Assembly (NCBI GenBank): GCA_037893225.1
Contig: JAZGUH010000279.1
Location: forward strand, 1-64,000
Length of the DNA: 64,000 nucleotides
Direction of reading: 5' to 3'
Source: Hippasteria phrygiana
Taxonomy: Eukaryota; Echinodermata; Asteroidea; Valvatida; Goniasteridae
Of the stretch, positions 11,750-25,188 are shown in pieces (positions within the stretch are counted from its first letter, which is position 1; each line of letters starts with the position of its first letter). Below the pieces are notes generated by a model that searched no databases, had not been told where the DNA came from, and was given only the letters and a program-made list of their open reading frames with translations. Position numbers and translations under genes: made by a program.

Positions 11750-14700
11750 AATTGCAACATGTAGCGCCAGATCTAAGCTATACATACATGTCAAAATTAC
11801 TGAATTTGGTTGATATTTCATGCAATTATGAATGAGTAAAGCAAGTCCATACCCCAGGGAATTTGACAGGCATGGAGCAATACATAGACAGTAATATGTA
11901 CACAGATGTTGGCCTGAAAGAAAATAAACATTGCGAGGTTCGAATTTTCTCCACAAGTTTTAACTCTGGGAAGCCGCCGATAATTGCAACATGTAGCGCC
12001 AGATCTAAGCTATCCATACATGTCAAAAATACTGCATTTGGTTGATATTTCATGCAATTATGAATGAATAAAGCAAGTCCATACCCCAGGGAATTTGACA
12101 TGCATGGAGCAATAAATAGACGGTAATATGTACACAGATGTTGGCCGGAAAGAAAATAAACATTGCGAGGTTTGAATTTTCTCCACAAGTGTTAACTCTA
12201 AGAAGCCGCCGATGATTGCAACATGTAGCGCCAGATCTAAGCTATACATACATGTCAAAATTACTGAATTTGGTTGATATTTCATGCAATTATGAATGAG
12301 TAAAGCAAGTCCATACCCCAGGGAATTTGACATGCATGGAGCAATAAATAGACGGTAATATGTACACAGATGTTGGCCGGAAAGAAAATAAACATTGCGA
12401 GGTTTGAATTTTCTCCACAAGTGTTAATTCTAAGAAGCCGCCGATAATTGCAACATGTAGCGCCAGATCTAAGCTATCCATACATGTCAAAATTACTGTA
12501 TTTGGTTGATATTTCATGCAATTATGAATGAGTAAAGCAAGTCCATACCCCAGGGAATTTGACAGGCATGGAGCAATAAATAGACGGTAATATGTACACA
12601 GATGTTGGCCGGAAAGAAAATAAACATTGCGAGGTTCGAATTTTCTCCACAAGTTTTAACTCTGGGAAGCCGCCGATGATTGCAACATGTAGCGCCAGAT
12701 CTAAGCTATACATACATGTCAAAATTACTGGATTTGGTTGATATTTCATGCAATTATGAATGAGTAAAGCAAGTCCATACCCCAGGGAATTTGACGTGCG
12801 TGGAGCAATAAATAGACGGTAATATGTACACAGATGTTGGCCGGAAAGAAAATACACATTGCGAGGTTTGAATTTTCTCTACAAGTTTGAACTCTAAGAA
12901 GCCGCCGATGATTGCAACATGTAGCGCCAGATCTAAGCTATACATACATGTCAAAATTACTGCATTTGGTTGATATTTCATGCAATTATGAATGAGTAAA
13001 GCAAGTCCATACCCCAGGGAATTTGACAGGCATGGAGCAATAAATAAAAGGTAATATGCACACAGATGGTGGCCGGAAAGAAAATAAACATTGCGAGGTT
13101 TGATTTTTCTCTACAAGTGTTAACTCTCAGAAGCCGCCGATAATTGCAACATGTAGCGCCAGATCTAAGCTATCCATACATGTCAAAATTACTGAATTTG
13201 GTTGATAATTCATGCAATTATGAATGAGTAAAGCAAGTCCATACCCCAGGGAATTTGACATGCATGGAGCAATAAATAGACGGTAATATGTACACAGATG
13301 TTGGCCGGAAAGAAAATAAACATTGCGAGGTTTGAATTTTCTCTACAAGTTTTAACTCTGGGAAGCCGCCGATGATTGCAACATGTAGCGCCAGATCTAA
13401 GCTATACATACAAGTCAAAATTACTGCATTTGGTTGATATTTCATGCAATTATGAATGAGTAAAGCAAGTCCATACCCCAGGGAATTTGACAGGCATGGA
13501 GCAATAAATAGACGGTAACATGTACACAGATGTTGGCCGGAAAGAAAATAAACATTGCGAGGTTTGAATTTTCTCTACAAGTTTTAACTCTGGGAAGCCG
13601 CCGATGATTGCAACATGTAGCGCCAGATCTAAGCTACCCATACATGTCAAAATTACTGTATTTGGTTGATATTTCATGCAATTATGAATGAGTAAAGCAA
13701 GTCCATACCCCAGGGAATTTGACATGCATGGAGCAATAAATAGACGGTAACATGCACACAGATGTTGGCCGGAAAGAAAATAAACATTGCGAGGTTTGAA
13801 TTTTCTCCACAAGTTTTAACCCTAAGAAGCCGCCGATGATTGCAACATGTAGCGCCAGATCTAAGCTACCCATACATGTCAAAATTACTGTATTTGGTTG
13901 ATATTTCATGCAATTATGAATGAGTAAAGCAAGTCCATACCCCAGGGAATTTGACATGCATGGAGCAATAAATAGACGGTAACATGCACACAGATGTTGG
14001 CCGGAAAGAAAATAAACATTGCGAGGTTTGAATTTTCTCCACAAGTTTTAACCCTAAGAAGCCGCCGATAATTGCAACATGTAGCGCCAGATCTAAGCTA
14101 TACATACATGTCAAAATTACTGAATTTGGTTGATATTTCATGCAATTATGAATGAGTAAAGCAAGTCCATACCCCAGGGAATTTGACAGGCATGGAGCAA
14201 TACATAGACAGTAATATGTACACAGATGTTGGCCTGAAAGAAAATAAACATTGCGAGGTTCGAATTTTCTCCACAAGTTTTAACTCTGGGAAGCCGCCGA
14301 TAATTGCAACATGTAGCGCCAGATCTAAGCTATCCATACATGTCAAAATTACTGTATTTGGTTGATATTTCATGCAATTATGAATGAGTAAAGCAAGTCC
14401 ATACCCCAGCGAATTTGACATGCATGGAGCAATAAATAGACGGTAACATGCACACAGATGTTGGCCGGAAAGAAAATAAACATTGCGAGGTTTGAATTTT
14501 CTCCACAAGTTTTAACCCTAAGAAGCCGCCGATAATTGCAACATGTAGCGCCAGATCTAAGCTATACATACATGTCAAAATTACTGAATTTGGTTGATAT
14601 TTCATGCAATTATGAATGAGTAAAGCAAGTCCATACCCCAGGGAATTTGACAGGCATGGAGCAATAAATAGACGGTAATATGTACACAGATGTTGGCCGG

Positions 14701-14818
14701 AAAGAAAATAAACATTGCGAGGTTCGAATTTTCTCCACAAGTTTTAACTCTGAGAAGCCGCCGATGATTGCAACATGTAGCGCCAGATCTAAGCTATACA
14801 TACATGTCAAAATTACTG
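10179..14818 (+). repeat. 20-mer HOR (4640 bp), copy 1
   Basis: Twenty monomers whose variant order is repeated in the next 4640 bp. Shared rare changes prove the register: GTACATAG near 10279/14919, AATACACATT near 12853/17493 and CCCAGCGAAT near 14408/19048. I saw no difference between the two copies in the variants I compared. Outside the unit the agreement breaks at 14752 against 10112 and at 19459 against 14819. This is the largest tandem unit in the window. Confidence 0.88.
12033..13837 (+). repeat. 9-mer nested within the 20-mer, copy 2
   Basis: This is the partner of 9945-11749. It has picked up AATACACATT (near 12853), which the first copy lacks but the later copy at 17493 shares. 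That fixes the order of events: 9-mer duplication, then this mutation, then the 20-mer duplication. Confidence 0.75.
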
Positions 14819-17800
14819 AATTTGGTTGATATTTCATGCAATTATGAATGAGTAAAGCAAGTCCATACCCCAGGGAATTTGACATGCATGGAGCAATAAA
14901 TAGACGGTAATATGTACATAGATGTTGGCCGGAAAGAAAATAAACATTGCGAGGTTTGAATTTTCTCCACAAGTGTTAATTCTAAGAAGCCGCCGATAAT
15001 TGCAACATGTAGCGCCAGATCTAAGCTATCCATACATGTCAAAATTACTGTATTTGGTTGATATTTCATGCAATTATGAATGAGTAAAGCAAGTCCATAC
15101 CCCAGGGAATTTGACAGGCATGGAGCAATAAATAGACGGTAATATGTACACAGATGTTGGCCGGAAAGAAAATAAACATTGCGAGGTTCGAATTTTCTCC
15201 ACAAGTTTTAACTCTGGGAAGCCGCCGATGATTGCAACATGTAGCGCCAGATCTAAGCTATACATACATGTCAAAATTACTGGATTTGGTTGATATTTCA
15301 TGCAATTATGAATGAGTAAAGCAAGTCCATACCCCAGGGAATTTGACGTGCGTGGAGCAATAAATAGACGGTAATATGTACACAGATGTTGGCCGGAAAG
15401 AAAATAAACATTGCGAGGTTTGAATTTTCTCTACAAGTTTGAACTCTAAGAAGCCGCCGATGATTGCAACATGTAGCGCCAGATCTAAGCTATACATACA
15501 TGTCAAAATTACTGCATTTGGTTGATATTTCATGCAATTATGAATGAGTAAAGCAAGTCCATACCCCAGGGAATTTGACAGGCATGGAGCAATAAATAAA
15601 AGGTAATATGCACACAGATGGTGGCCGGAAAGAAAATAAACATTGCGAGGTTTGATTTTTCTCTACAAGTGTTAACTCTCAGAAGCCGCCGATAATTGCA
15701 ACATGTAGCGCCAGATCTAAGCTATCCATACATGTCAAAATTACTGAATTTGGTTGATAATTCATGCAATTATGAATGAGTAAAGCAAGTCCATACCCCA
15801 GGGAATTTGACATGCATGGAGCAATAAATAGACGGTAATATGTACACAGATGTTGGCCGGAAAGAAAATAAACATTGCGAGGTTTGAATTTTCTCTACAA
15901 GTTTTAACTCTGGGAAGCCGCCGATGATTGCAACATGTAGCGCCAGATCTAAGCTATACATACAAGTCAAAATTACTGCATTTGGTTGATATTTCATGCA
16001 ATTATGAATGAGTAAAGCAAGTCCATACCCCAGGGAATTTGACAGGCATGGAGCAATAAATAGACGGTAACATGTACACAGATGTTGGCCGGAAAGAAAA
16101 TAAACATTGCGAGGTTTGAATTTTCTCTACAAGTTTTAACTCTGGGAAGCCGCCGATGATTGCAACATGTAGCGCCAGATCTAAGCTACCCATACATGTC
16201 AAAATTACTGTATTTGGTTGATATTTCATGCAATTATGAATGAGTAAAGCAAGTCCATACCCCAGGGAATTTGACATGCATGGAGCAATAAATAGACGGT
16301 AACATGCACACAGATGTTGGCCGGAAAGAAAATAAACATTGCGAGGTTTGAATTTTCTCCACAAGTTTTAACCCTAAGAAGCCGCCGATAATTGCAACAT
16401 GTAGCGCCAGATCTAAGCTATACATACATGTCAAAATTACTGAATTTGGTTGATATTTCATGCAATTATGAATGAGTAAAGCAAGTCCATACCCCAGGGA
16501 ATTTGACAGGCATGGAGCAATACATAGACAGTAATATGTACACAGATGTTGGCCTGAAAGAAAATAAACATTGCGAGGTTCGAATTTTCTCCACAAGTTT
16601 TAACTCTGGGAAGCCGCCGATAATTGCAACATGTAGCGCCAGATCTAAGCTATCCATACATGTCAAAAATACTGCATTTGGTTGATATTTCATGCAATTA
16701 TGAATGAATAAAGCAAGTCCATACCCCAGGGAATTTGACATGCATGGAGCAATAAATAGACGGTAATATGTACACAGATGTTGGCCGGAAAGAAAATAAA
16801 CATTGCGAGGTTTGAATTTTCTCCACAAGTGTTAACTCTAAGAAGCCGCCGATGATTGCAACATGTAGCGCCAGATCTAAGCTATACATACATGTCAAAA
16901 TTACTGAATTTGGTTGATATTTCATGCAATTATGAATGAGTAAAGCAAGTCCATACCCCAGGGAATTTGACATGCATGGAGCAATAAATAGACGGTAATA
17001 TGTACACAGATGTTGGCCGGAAAGAAAATAAACATTGCGAGGTTTGAATTTTCTCCACAAGTGTTAATTCTAAGAAGCCGCCGATAATTGCAACATGTAG
17101 CGCCAGATCTAAGCTATCCATACATGTCAAAATTACTGTATTTGGTTGATATTTCATGCAATTATGAATGAGTAAAGCAAGTCCATACCCCAGGGAATTT
17201 GACAGGCATGGAGCAATAAATAGACGGTAATATGTACACAGATGTTGGCCGGAAAGAAAATAAACATTGCGAGGTTCGAATTTTCTCCACAAGTTTTAAC
17301 TCTGGGAAGCCGCCGATGATTGCAACATGTAGCGCCAGATCTAAGCTATACATACATGTCAAAATTACTGGATTTGGTTGATATTTCATGCAATTATGAA
17401 TGAGTAAAGCAAGTCCATACCCCAGGGAATTTGACGTGCGTGGAGCAATAAATAGACGGTAATATGTACACAGATGTTGGCCGGAAAGAAAATACACATT
17501 GCGAGGTTTGAATTTTCTCTACAAGTTTGAACTCTAAGAAGCCGCCGATGATTGCAACATGTAGCGCCAGATCTAAGCTATACATACATGTCAAAATTAC
17601 TGCATTTGGTTGATATTTCATGCAATTATGAATGAGTAAAGCAAGTCCATACCCCAGGGAATTTGACAGGCATGGAGCAATAAATAAAAGGTAATATGCA
17701 CACAGATGGTGGCCGGAAAGAAAATAAACATTGCGAGGTTTGATTTTTCTCTACAAGTGTTAACTCTCAGAAGCCGCCGATAATTGCAACATGTAGCGCC

Positions 17801-19458
17801 AGATCTAAGCTATCCATACATGTCAAAATTACTGAATTTGGTTGATAATTCATGCAATTATGAATGAGTAAAGCAAGTCCATACCCCAGGGAATTTGACA
17901 TGCATGGAGCAATAAATAGACGGTAATATGTACACAGATGTTGGCCGGAAAGAAAATAAACATTGCGAGGTTTGAATTTTCTCTACAAGTTTTAACTCTG
18001 GGAAGCCGCCGATGATTGCAACATGTAGCGCCAGATCTAAGCTATACATACAAGTCAAAATTACTGCATTTGGTTGATATTTCATGCAATTATGAATGAG
18101 TAAAGCAAGTCCATACCCCAGGGAATTTGACAGGCATGGAGCAATAAATAGACGGTAACATGTACACAGATGTTGGCCGGAAAGAAAATAAACATTGCGA
18201 GGTTTGAATTTTCTCTACAAGTTTTAACTCTGGGAAGCCGCCGATGATTGCAACATGTAGCGCCAGATCTAAGCTACCCATACATGTCAAAATTACTGTA
18301 TTTGGTTGATATTTCATGCAATTATGAATGAGTAAAGCAAGTCCATACCCCAGGGAATTTGACATGCATGGAGCAATAAATAGACGGTAACATGCACACA
18401 GATGTTGGCCGGAAAGAAAATAAACATTGCGAGGTTTGAATTTTCTCCACAAGTTTTAACCCTAAGAAGCCGCCGATGATTGCAACATGTAGCGCCAGAT
18501 CTAAGCTACCCATACATGTCAAAATTACTGTATTTGGTTGATATTTCATGCAATTATGAATGAGTAAAGCAAGTCCATACCCCAGGGAATTTGACATGCA
18601 TGGAGCAATAAATAGACGGTAACATGCACACAGATGTTGGCCGGAAAGAAAATAAACATTGCGAGGTTTGAATTTTCTCCACAAGTTTTAACCCTAAGAA
18701 GCCGCCGATAATTGCAACATGTAGCGCCAGATCTAAGCTATACATACATGTCAAAATTACTGAATTTGGTTGATATTTCATGCAATTATGAATGAGTAAA
18801 GCAAGTCCATACCCCAGGGAATTTGACAGGCATGGAGCAATACATAGACAGTAATATGTACACAGATGTTGGCCTGAAAGAAAATAAACATTGCGAGGTT
18901 CGAATTTTCTCCACAAGTTTTAACTCTGGGAAGCCGCCGATAATTGCAACATGTAGCGCCAGATCTAAGCTATCCATACATGTCAAAATTACTGTATTTG
19001 GTTGATATTTCATGCAATTATGAATGAGTAAAGCAAGTCCATACCCCAGCGAATTTGACATGCATGGAGCAATAAATAGACGGTAACATGCACACAGATG
19101 TTGGCCGGAAAGAAAATAAACATTGCGAGGTTTGAATTTTCTCCACAAGTTTTAACCCTAAGAAGCCGCCGATAATTGCAACATGTAGCGCCAGATCTAA
19201 GCTATACATACATGTCAAAATTACTGAATTTGGTTGATATTTCATGCAATTATGAATGAGTAAAGCAAGTCCATACCCCAGGGAATTTGACAGGCATGGA
19301 GCAATAAATAGACGGTAATATGTACACAGATGTTGGCCGGAAAGAAAATAAACATTGCGAGGTTCGAATTTTCTCCACAAGTTTTAACTCTGAGAAGCCG
19401 CCGATGATTGCAACATGTAGCGCCAGATCTAAGCTATACATACATGTCAAAATTACTG
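14819..19458 (+). repeat. 20-mer HOR (4640 bp), copy 2
   Basis: This is the second tandem copy of 10179-14818. Its end at 19458 is set by 203G (ACTGGA) where copy 1 continues with ACTGAA. Near-identity over 4.6 kb points to a very recent duplication. An assembly duplication is the main alternative, and only read depth or spanning long reads could decide. Confidence 0.88.
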
Positions 19459-19771
19459 GATTTGGTTGATATTTCATGCAATTATGAATGAGTAAAGCAA
19501 GTCCATACCCCAGGGAATTTGACAGGCATGGAGCAATAAATAGACGGTAATATGTACACAGATGTTGGCCGGAAAGAAAATAAACATTGCGAGGTTTGAA
19601 TTTTCTCCACAAGTTTTAACCCTAAGAAGCCGCCGATAATTGCAACATGTAGCGCCAGATCTAAGCTATACATACATGTCAAAATTACTGAATTTGGTTG
19701 ATATTTCATGCAATTATGAATGAGTAAAGCAAGTCCATACCCCAGGGAATTTGACAGGCATGGAGCAATAA

Positions 19772-22219
19772 ATAGACAGTAATATGTACACAGATGTTGG
19801 CCTGAAAGAAAATAAACATTGCGAGGTTCGAATTTTCTCCACAAGTTTTAACTCTGGGAAGCCGCCGATAATTGCAACATGTAGCGCCAGATCTAAGCTA
19901 TCCATACATGTCAAAATTACTGTATTTGGTTGATATTTCATGCAATTATGAATGAGTAAAGCAAGTCCATACCCCAGGGAATTTGACATGCATGGAGCAA
20001 TAAATAGACGGTAATATGTACACAGATGTTGGCCGGAAAGAAAATAAACATTGCGAGGTTTGAATTTTCTCCACAAGTGTTAATTCTAAGAAGCCGCCGA
20101 TGATTGCAACATGTAGCGCCAGATCTAAGCTATCCATACATGTCAAAATTACTGAATTTGGTTGATATTTCATGCAATTATGAATGAGTAAAGCAAGTCC
20201 ATACCCCAGGGAATTTGACATGCATGGAGCAATAAATAGACGGTAACATGCACACAGATGTTGGCCGGAAAGAAAATAAACATTGCGAGGTTTGAATTTT
20301 CTCCACAAGTTTTAACCCTAAGAAGCCGCCGATAATTGCAACATGTAGCGCCAGATCTAAGCTATACATACATGTCAAAATTACTGGATTTGGTTGATAT
20401 TTCATGCAATTTTGAATGAGTAAAGCAAGTCTATACCCCAGGGAATTTGACATGCATGGAGCAATAAATAGACGGTAGCATGCACACATATGTTGGCCGG
20501 AAAGAAAATAAACATTGCGAGTTTTGAATTTTCTCCACAAGTTTTAACTCTAGGAAGCCGCCGATGATTGCAACATGTAGCGCCAGATCTAAGCTATCCA
20601 TACATGTCAAAAATACTGCATTTGGTTGATATTTCATGCAATTATGAATGAATAAAGCAAGTCCATACCCCAGGGAATTTGACATGCATGGAGCAATAAA
20701 TAGACGGTAATATGTACACAGATGTTGGCCGGAAAGAAAATAAACATTGCGAGGTTTGAATTTTCTCCACAAGTGTTAACTCTAAGAAGCCGCCGATGAT
20801 TGCAACATGTAGCGCCAGATCTAAGCTATACATACATGTCAAAATTACTGAATTTGGTTGATATTTCATGCAATTATGAATGAGTAAAGCAAGTCCATAC
20901 CCCAGGGAATTTGACATGCATGGAGCAATAAATAGACGGTAATATGTACACAGATGTTGGCCGGAAAGAAAATAAACATTGCGAGGTTTGAATTTTCTCC
21001 ACAAGTGTTAATTCTAAGAAGCCGCCGATAATTGCAACATGTAGCGCCAGATCTAAGCTATCCATACATGTCAAAATTACTGTATTTGGTTGATATTTCA
21101 TGCAATTATGAATGAGTAAAGCAAGTCCATACCCCAGGGAATTTGACAGGCATGGAGCAATAAATAGACGGTAATATGTACACAGATGTTGGCCGGAAAG
21201 AAAATAAACATTGCGAGGTTCGAATTTTCTCCACAAGTTTTAACTCTGGGAAGCCGCCGATGATTGCAACATGTAGCGCCAGATCTAAGCTATACATACA
21301 TGTCAAAATTACTGGATTTGGTTGATATTTCATGCAATTATGAATGAGTAAAGCAAGTCCATACCCCAGGGAATTTGACGTGCGTGGAGCAATAAATAGA
21401 CGGTAATATGTACACAGATGTTGGCCGGAAAGAAAATAAACATTGCGAGGTTTGAATTTTCTCTACAAGTTTGAACTCTAAGAAGCCGCCGATGATTGCA
21501 ACATGTAGCGCCAGATCTAAGCTATACATACATGTCAAAATTACTGCATTTGGTTGATATTTCATGCAATTATGAATGAGTAAAGCAAGTCCATACCCCA
21601 GGGAATTTGACAGGCATGGAGCAATAAATAAAAGGTAATATGCACACAGATCGGGGCCGGAAAGAAAATAAACATTGCGAGGTTTGATTTTTCTCTACAA
21701 GTGTTAACTCTCAGAAGCCGCCGATAATTGCAACATGTAGCGCCAGATCTAAGCTATCCATACATGTCAAAATTACTGAATTTGGTTGATAATTCATGCA
21801 ATTATGAATGAGTAAAGCAAGTCCATACCCCAGGGAATTTGACATGCATGGAGCAATAAATAGACGGTAATATGTACACAGATGTTGGCCGGAAAGAAAA
21901 TAAACATTGCGAGGTTTGAATTTTCTCTACAAGTTTTAACTCTGGGAAGCCGCCGATGATTGCAACATGTAGCGCCAGATCTAAGCTATACATACAAGTC
22001 AAAATTACTGCATTTGGTTGATATTTCATGCAATTATGAATGAGTAAAGCAAGTCCATACCCCAGGGAATTTGACAGGCATGGAGCAATAAATAGACGGT
22101 AACATGTACACAGATGTTGGCCGGAAAGAAAATAAACATTGCGAGGTTTGAATTTTCTCTACAAGTTTTAACTCTGGGAAGCCGCCGATGATTGCAACAT
22201 GTAGCGCCAGATCTAAGCT
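19772..22219 (+). repeat. Dispersed HOR cassette, copy 2
   Basis: It follows the same variant series as 9100-11547. A private pair of changes at 21652 and 21654 turns GATGGTGGCC into GATCGGGGCC. The left edge is set by 51A here against 51C at 9099. The right edge is set by TATACATACAAG here against TACCCATACATG at 11547. It is followed at once by the 6713-type segment. Confidence 0.75.
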
Positions 22220-22867
22220 ATACATACAAGTCAAAATTACTGCATTTGGTTGATATTTCATGCAATTATGAATGAGTAAAGCAAGTCCATACCCCAGGGA
22301 ATTTGACAGGCATGGAGCAATAAATAGACGGTAATATGCACACAGATGGTGGCCGGAAAGAAAATAAACATTGCGAGGTTTGAATTTTCTCCACAAGTGT
22401 TAACTCTAAGAAGCCGCCGATAATTGCAACATGTAGCGCCAGATCTAAGCTATCCATACATGTCAAAATAACTGTATTTGGTTGATATTTCATGCAATTA
22501 TGAATGAGTAAAGCAAGTCCATACCCCAGGGAATTTGACACGCATGGAGCAATAAATAGACGGTAATATGTACACAGATGTTGGCCGGAAAGAAAATAAA
22601 CATTGCGAGGTTTGAATTTTCTCCACAAGTTTTAACTCTAAGAAGCCGCCGATAATTGCAACATGTAGCGCCAGATCTAAGCTATACATACATGTCAAAA
22701 TTACTGGATTTGGTTGATATTTCATGCAATTATGAATGAGTAAAGCAAGTCCATACCCCAGGGAATTTGACATGCATGGAGCAATAAATAGACGGTAATA
22801 TGTACACAGATGTTGGCCGGAAAGAAAATAAACATTGCGAGGTTTGAATTTTCTCCACAAGTGTTAA
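21793..22867 (+). repeat. Segment recurring from 6713, copy 2
   Basis: This has the same variant series as 6713-7787. It directly follows a copy of the 9100-11547 cassette, so the neighbourhood is a patchwork of two segments that are separate further left. The order is consistent with non-allelic exchange or segmental amplification inside the array. Confidence 0.75.
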
Positions 22868-23332
22868 CTCTAAGAAGCCGCCGATGATTGCAACATGTAG
22901 CGCCAGATCTAAGCTATCCATACATGTCAAAATTACTGAATTTGGTTGATATTTCATGCAATTATGAATGAGTAAAGCAAGTCCATACCCCAGGGAATTT
23001 GACATGCATGGAGCAATAAATAGAAGGTAATATGTACACAGATGTTCGCCGGAAAGAAAATAAACATTGCGAGGTTTGAATTTTCTCCACAAGTGTTAAT
23101 TCTAAGAAGCCGCCGATAATTGCAACATGTAGCGCCAGATCTAAGCTATCCATACATGTCAAAATTACTGTATTTGGTTGATATTTCATGCAATTATGAA
23201 TGAGTAAAGCAAGTCCATACCCCAGGGAATTTGACATGCATGGAGCAATAAATAGACGGTAACATGCACACAGATGTTGGCCGGAAAGAAAATAAACATT
23301 GCGAGGTTTGAATTTTCTCCACAAGTTTTAAC
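22868..23332 (+). repeat. Transition monomers
   Basis: Two monomers joining the 6713-type segment to the 4-mer duplication. Private changes include TAGAAGGTAA near 23025 and GATGTTCGCC near 23047. Nothing but satellite is visible. Confidence 0.65.
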
Positions 23333-24260
23333 CCTAAGAAGCCGCCGATAATTGCAACATGTAGCGCCAGATCTAAGCTATACATACATGTCAAAATTAC
23401 TGAATTTGGTTGATATTTCATGCAATTATGAATGAGTAAAGCAAGTCCATACCCCAGGGAATTTGACAGGCATGGAGCAATAAATAGACGGTAATATGTA
23501 CACAGATGTTGGCCGGAAAGAAAATAAACATTGCGAGGTTCGAATTTTCTCCACAAGTTTTAACTCTGAGAAGCCGCCGATGATTGCAACATGTAGCGCC
23601 AGATCTAAGCTATACATACATGTCAAAATTACTGGATTTGGTTGATATTTCATGCAATTATGAATGAGTAAAGCAAGTCCATACCCCAGGGAATTTGACA
23701 GGCATGGAGCAATAAATAGACGGTAATATGTACACAGATGTTGGCCGGAAAGAAAATAAACATTGCGAGGTTCGAATTTTCTCTACAAGTTTTAACTCTG
23801 GGAAGCCGCCGATGATTGCAACATGTAGCGCCAGATCTAAGCTACCCATACATGTCAAAATTACTGTATTTGGTTGATATTTCATGCAATTATGAATGAG
23901 TAAAGCAAGTCCATACCCCAGGGAATTTGACATGCATGGAGCAATAAATAGACGGTAACATGCACACAGATGTTGGCCGGAAAGAAAATAAACATTGCGA
24001 GGTTTGAATTTTCTCCACAAGTTTTAACCCTAAGAAGCCGCCGATAATTGCAACATGTAGCGCCAGATCTAAGCTATACATACATGTCAAAATTACTGAA
24101 TTTGGTTCATATTTCATGCAATTATGAATGAGTAAAGCAAGTCCATACCCCAGGGAATTTGACAGGCATGGAGCAATAAATAGACAGTAATATGTACACA
24201 GATGTTGGCCGGAAAGAAAATAAACATTGCGAGGTTCGAATTTTCTCCACAAGTTTTAAC
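23333..24260 (+). repeat. 4-mer HOR (928 bp), copy 1
   Basis: The four-monomer series repeats at 24261-25188. The shared rare change GGTTCATATTTC (near 24109 and 25037) proves the register. The right edge is where CCCTAAG (24261) meets CTCTGGG (25189). Confidence 0.85.
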
Positions 24261-25188
24261 CCTAAGAAGCCGCCGATAATTGCAACATGTAGCGCCAGAT
24301 CTAAGCTATACATACATGTCAAAATTACTGAATTTGGTTGATATTTCATGCAATTATGAATGAGTAAAGCAAGTCCATACCCCAGGGAATTTGACAGGCA
24401 TGGAGCAATAAATAGACGGTAATATGTACACAGATGTTGGCCGGAAAGAAAATAAACATTGCGAGGTTCGAATTTTCTCCACAAGTTTTAACTCTGAGAA
24501 GCCGCCGATGATTGCAACATGTAGCGCCAGATCTAAGCTATACATACATGTCAAAATTACTGGATTTGGTTGATATTTCATGCAATTATGAATGAGTAAA
24601 GCAAGTCCATACCCCAGGGAATTTGACAGGCATGGAGCAATAAATAGACGGTAATATGTACACAGATGTTGGCCGGAAAGAAAATAAACATTGCGAGGTT
24701 CGAATTTTCTCTACAAGTTTTAACTCTGGGAAGCCGCCGATGATTGCAACATGTAGCGCCAGATCTAAGCTACCCATACATGTCAAAATTACTGTATTTG
24801 GTTGATATTTCATGCAATTATGAATGAGTAAAGCAAGTCCATACCCCAGGGAATTTGACATGCATGGAGCAATAAATAGACGGTAACATGCACACAGATG
24901 TTGGCCGGAAAGAAAATAAACATTGCGAGGTTTGAATTTTCTCCACAAGTTTTAACCCTAAGAAGCCGCCGATAATTGCAACATGTAGCGCCAGATCTAA
25001 GCTATACATACATGTCAAAATTACTGAATTTGGTTCATATTTCATGCAATTATGAATGAGTAAAGCAAGTCCATACCCCAGGGAATTTGACAGGCATGGA
25101 GCAATAAATAGACAGTAATATGTACACAGATGTTGGCCGGAAAGAAAATAAACATTGCGAGGTTCGAATTTTCTCCACAAGTTTTAAC
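24261..25188 (+). repeat. 4-mer HOR (928 bp), copy 2
   Basis: This is the tandem copy of 23333-24260, with the same TACCCATAC monomer and the same GGTTCATATTTC change. I noticed no difference between the copies. Confidence 0.85.
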
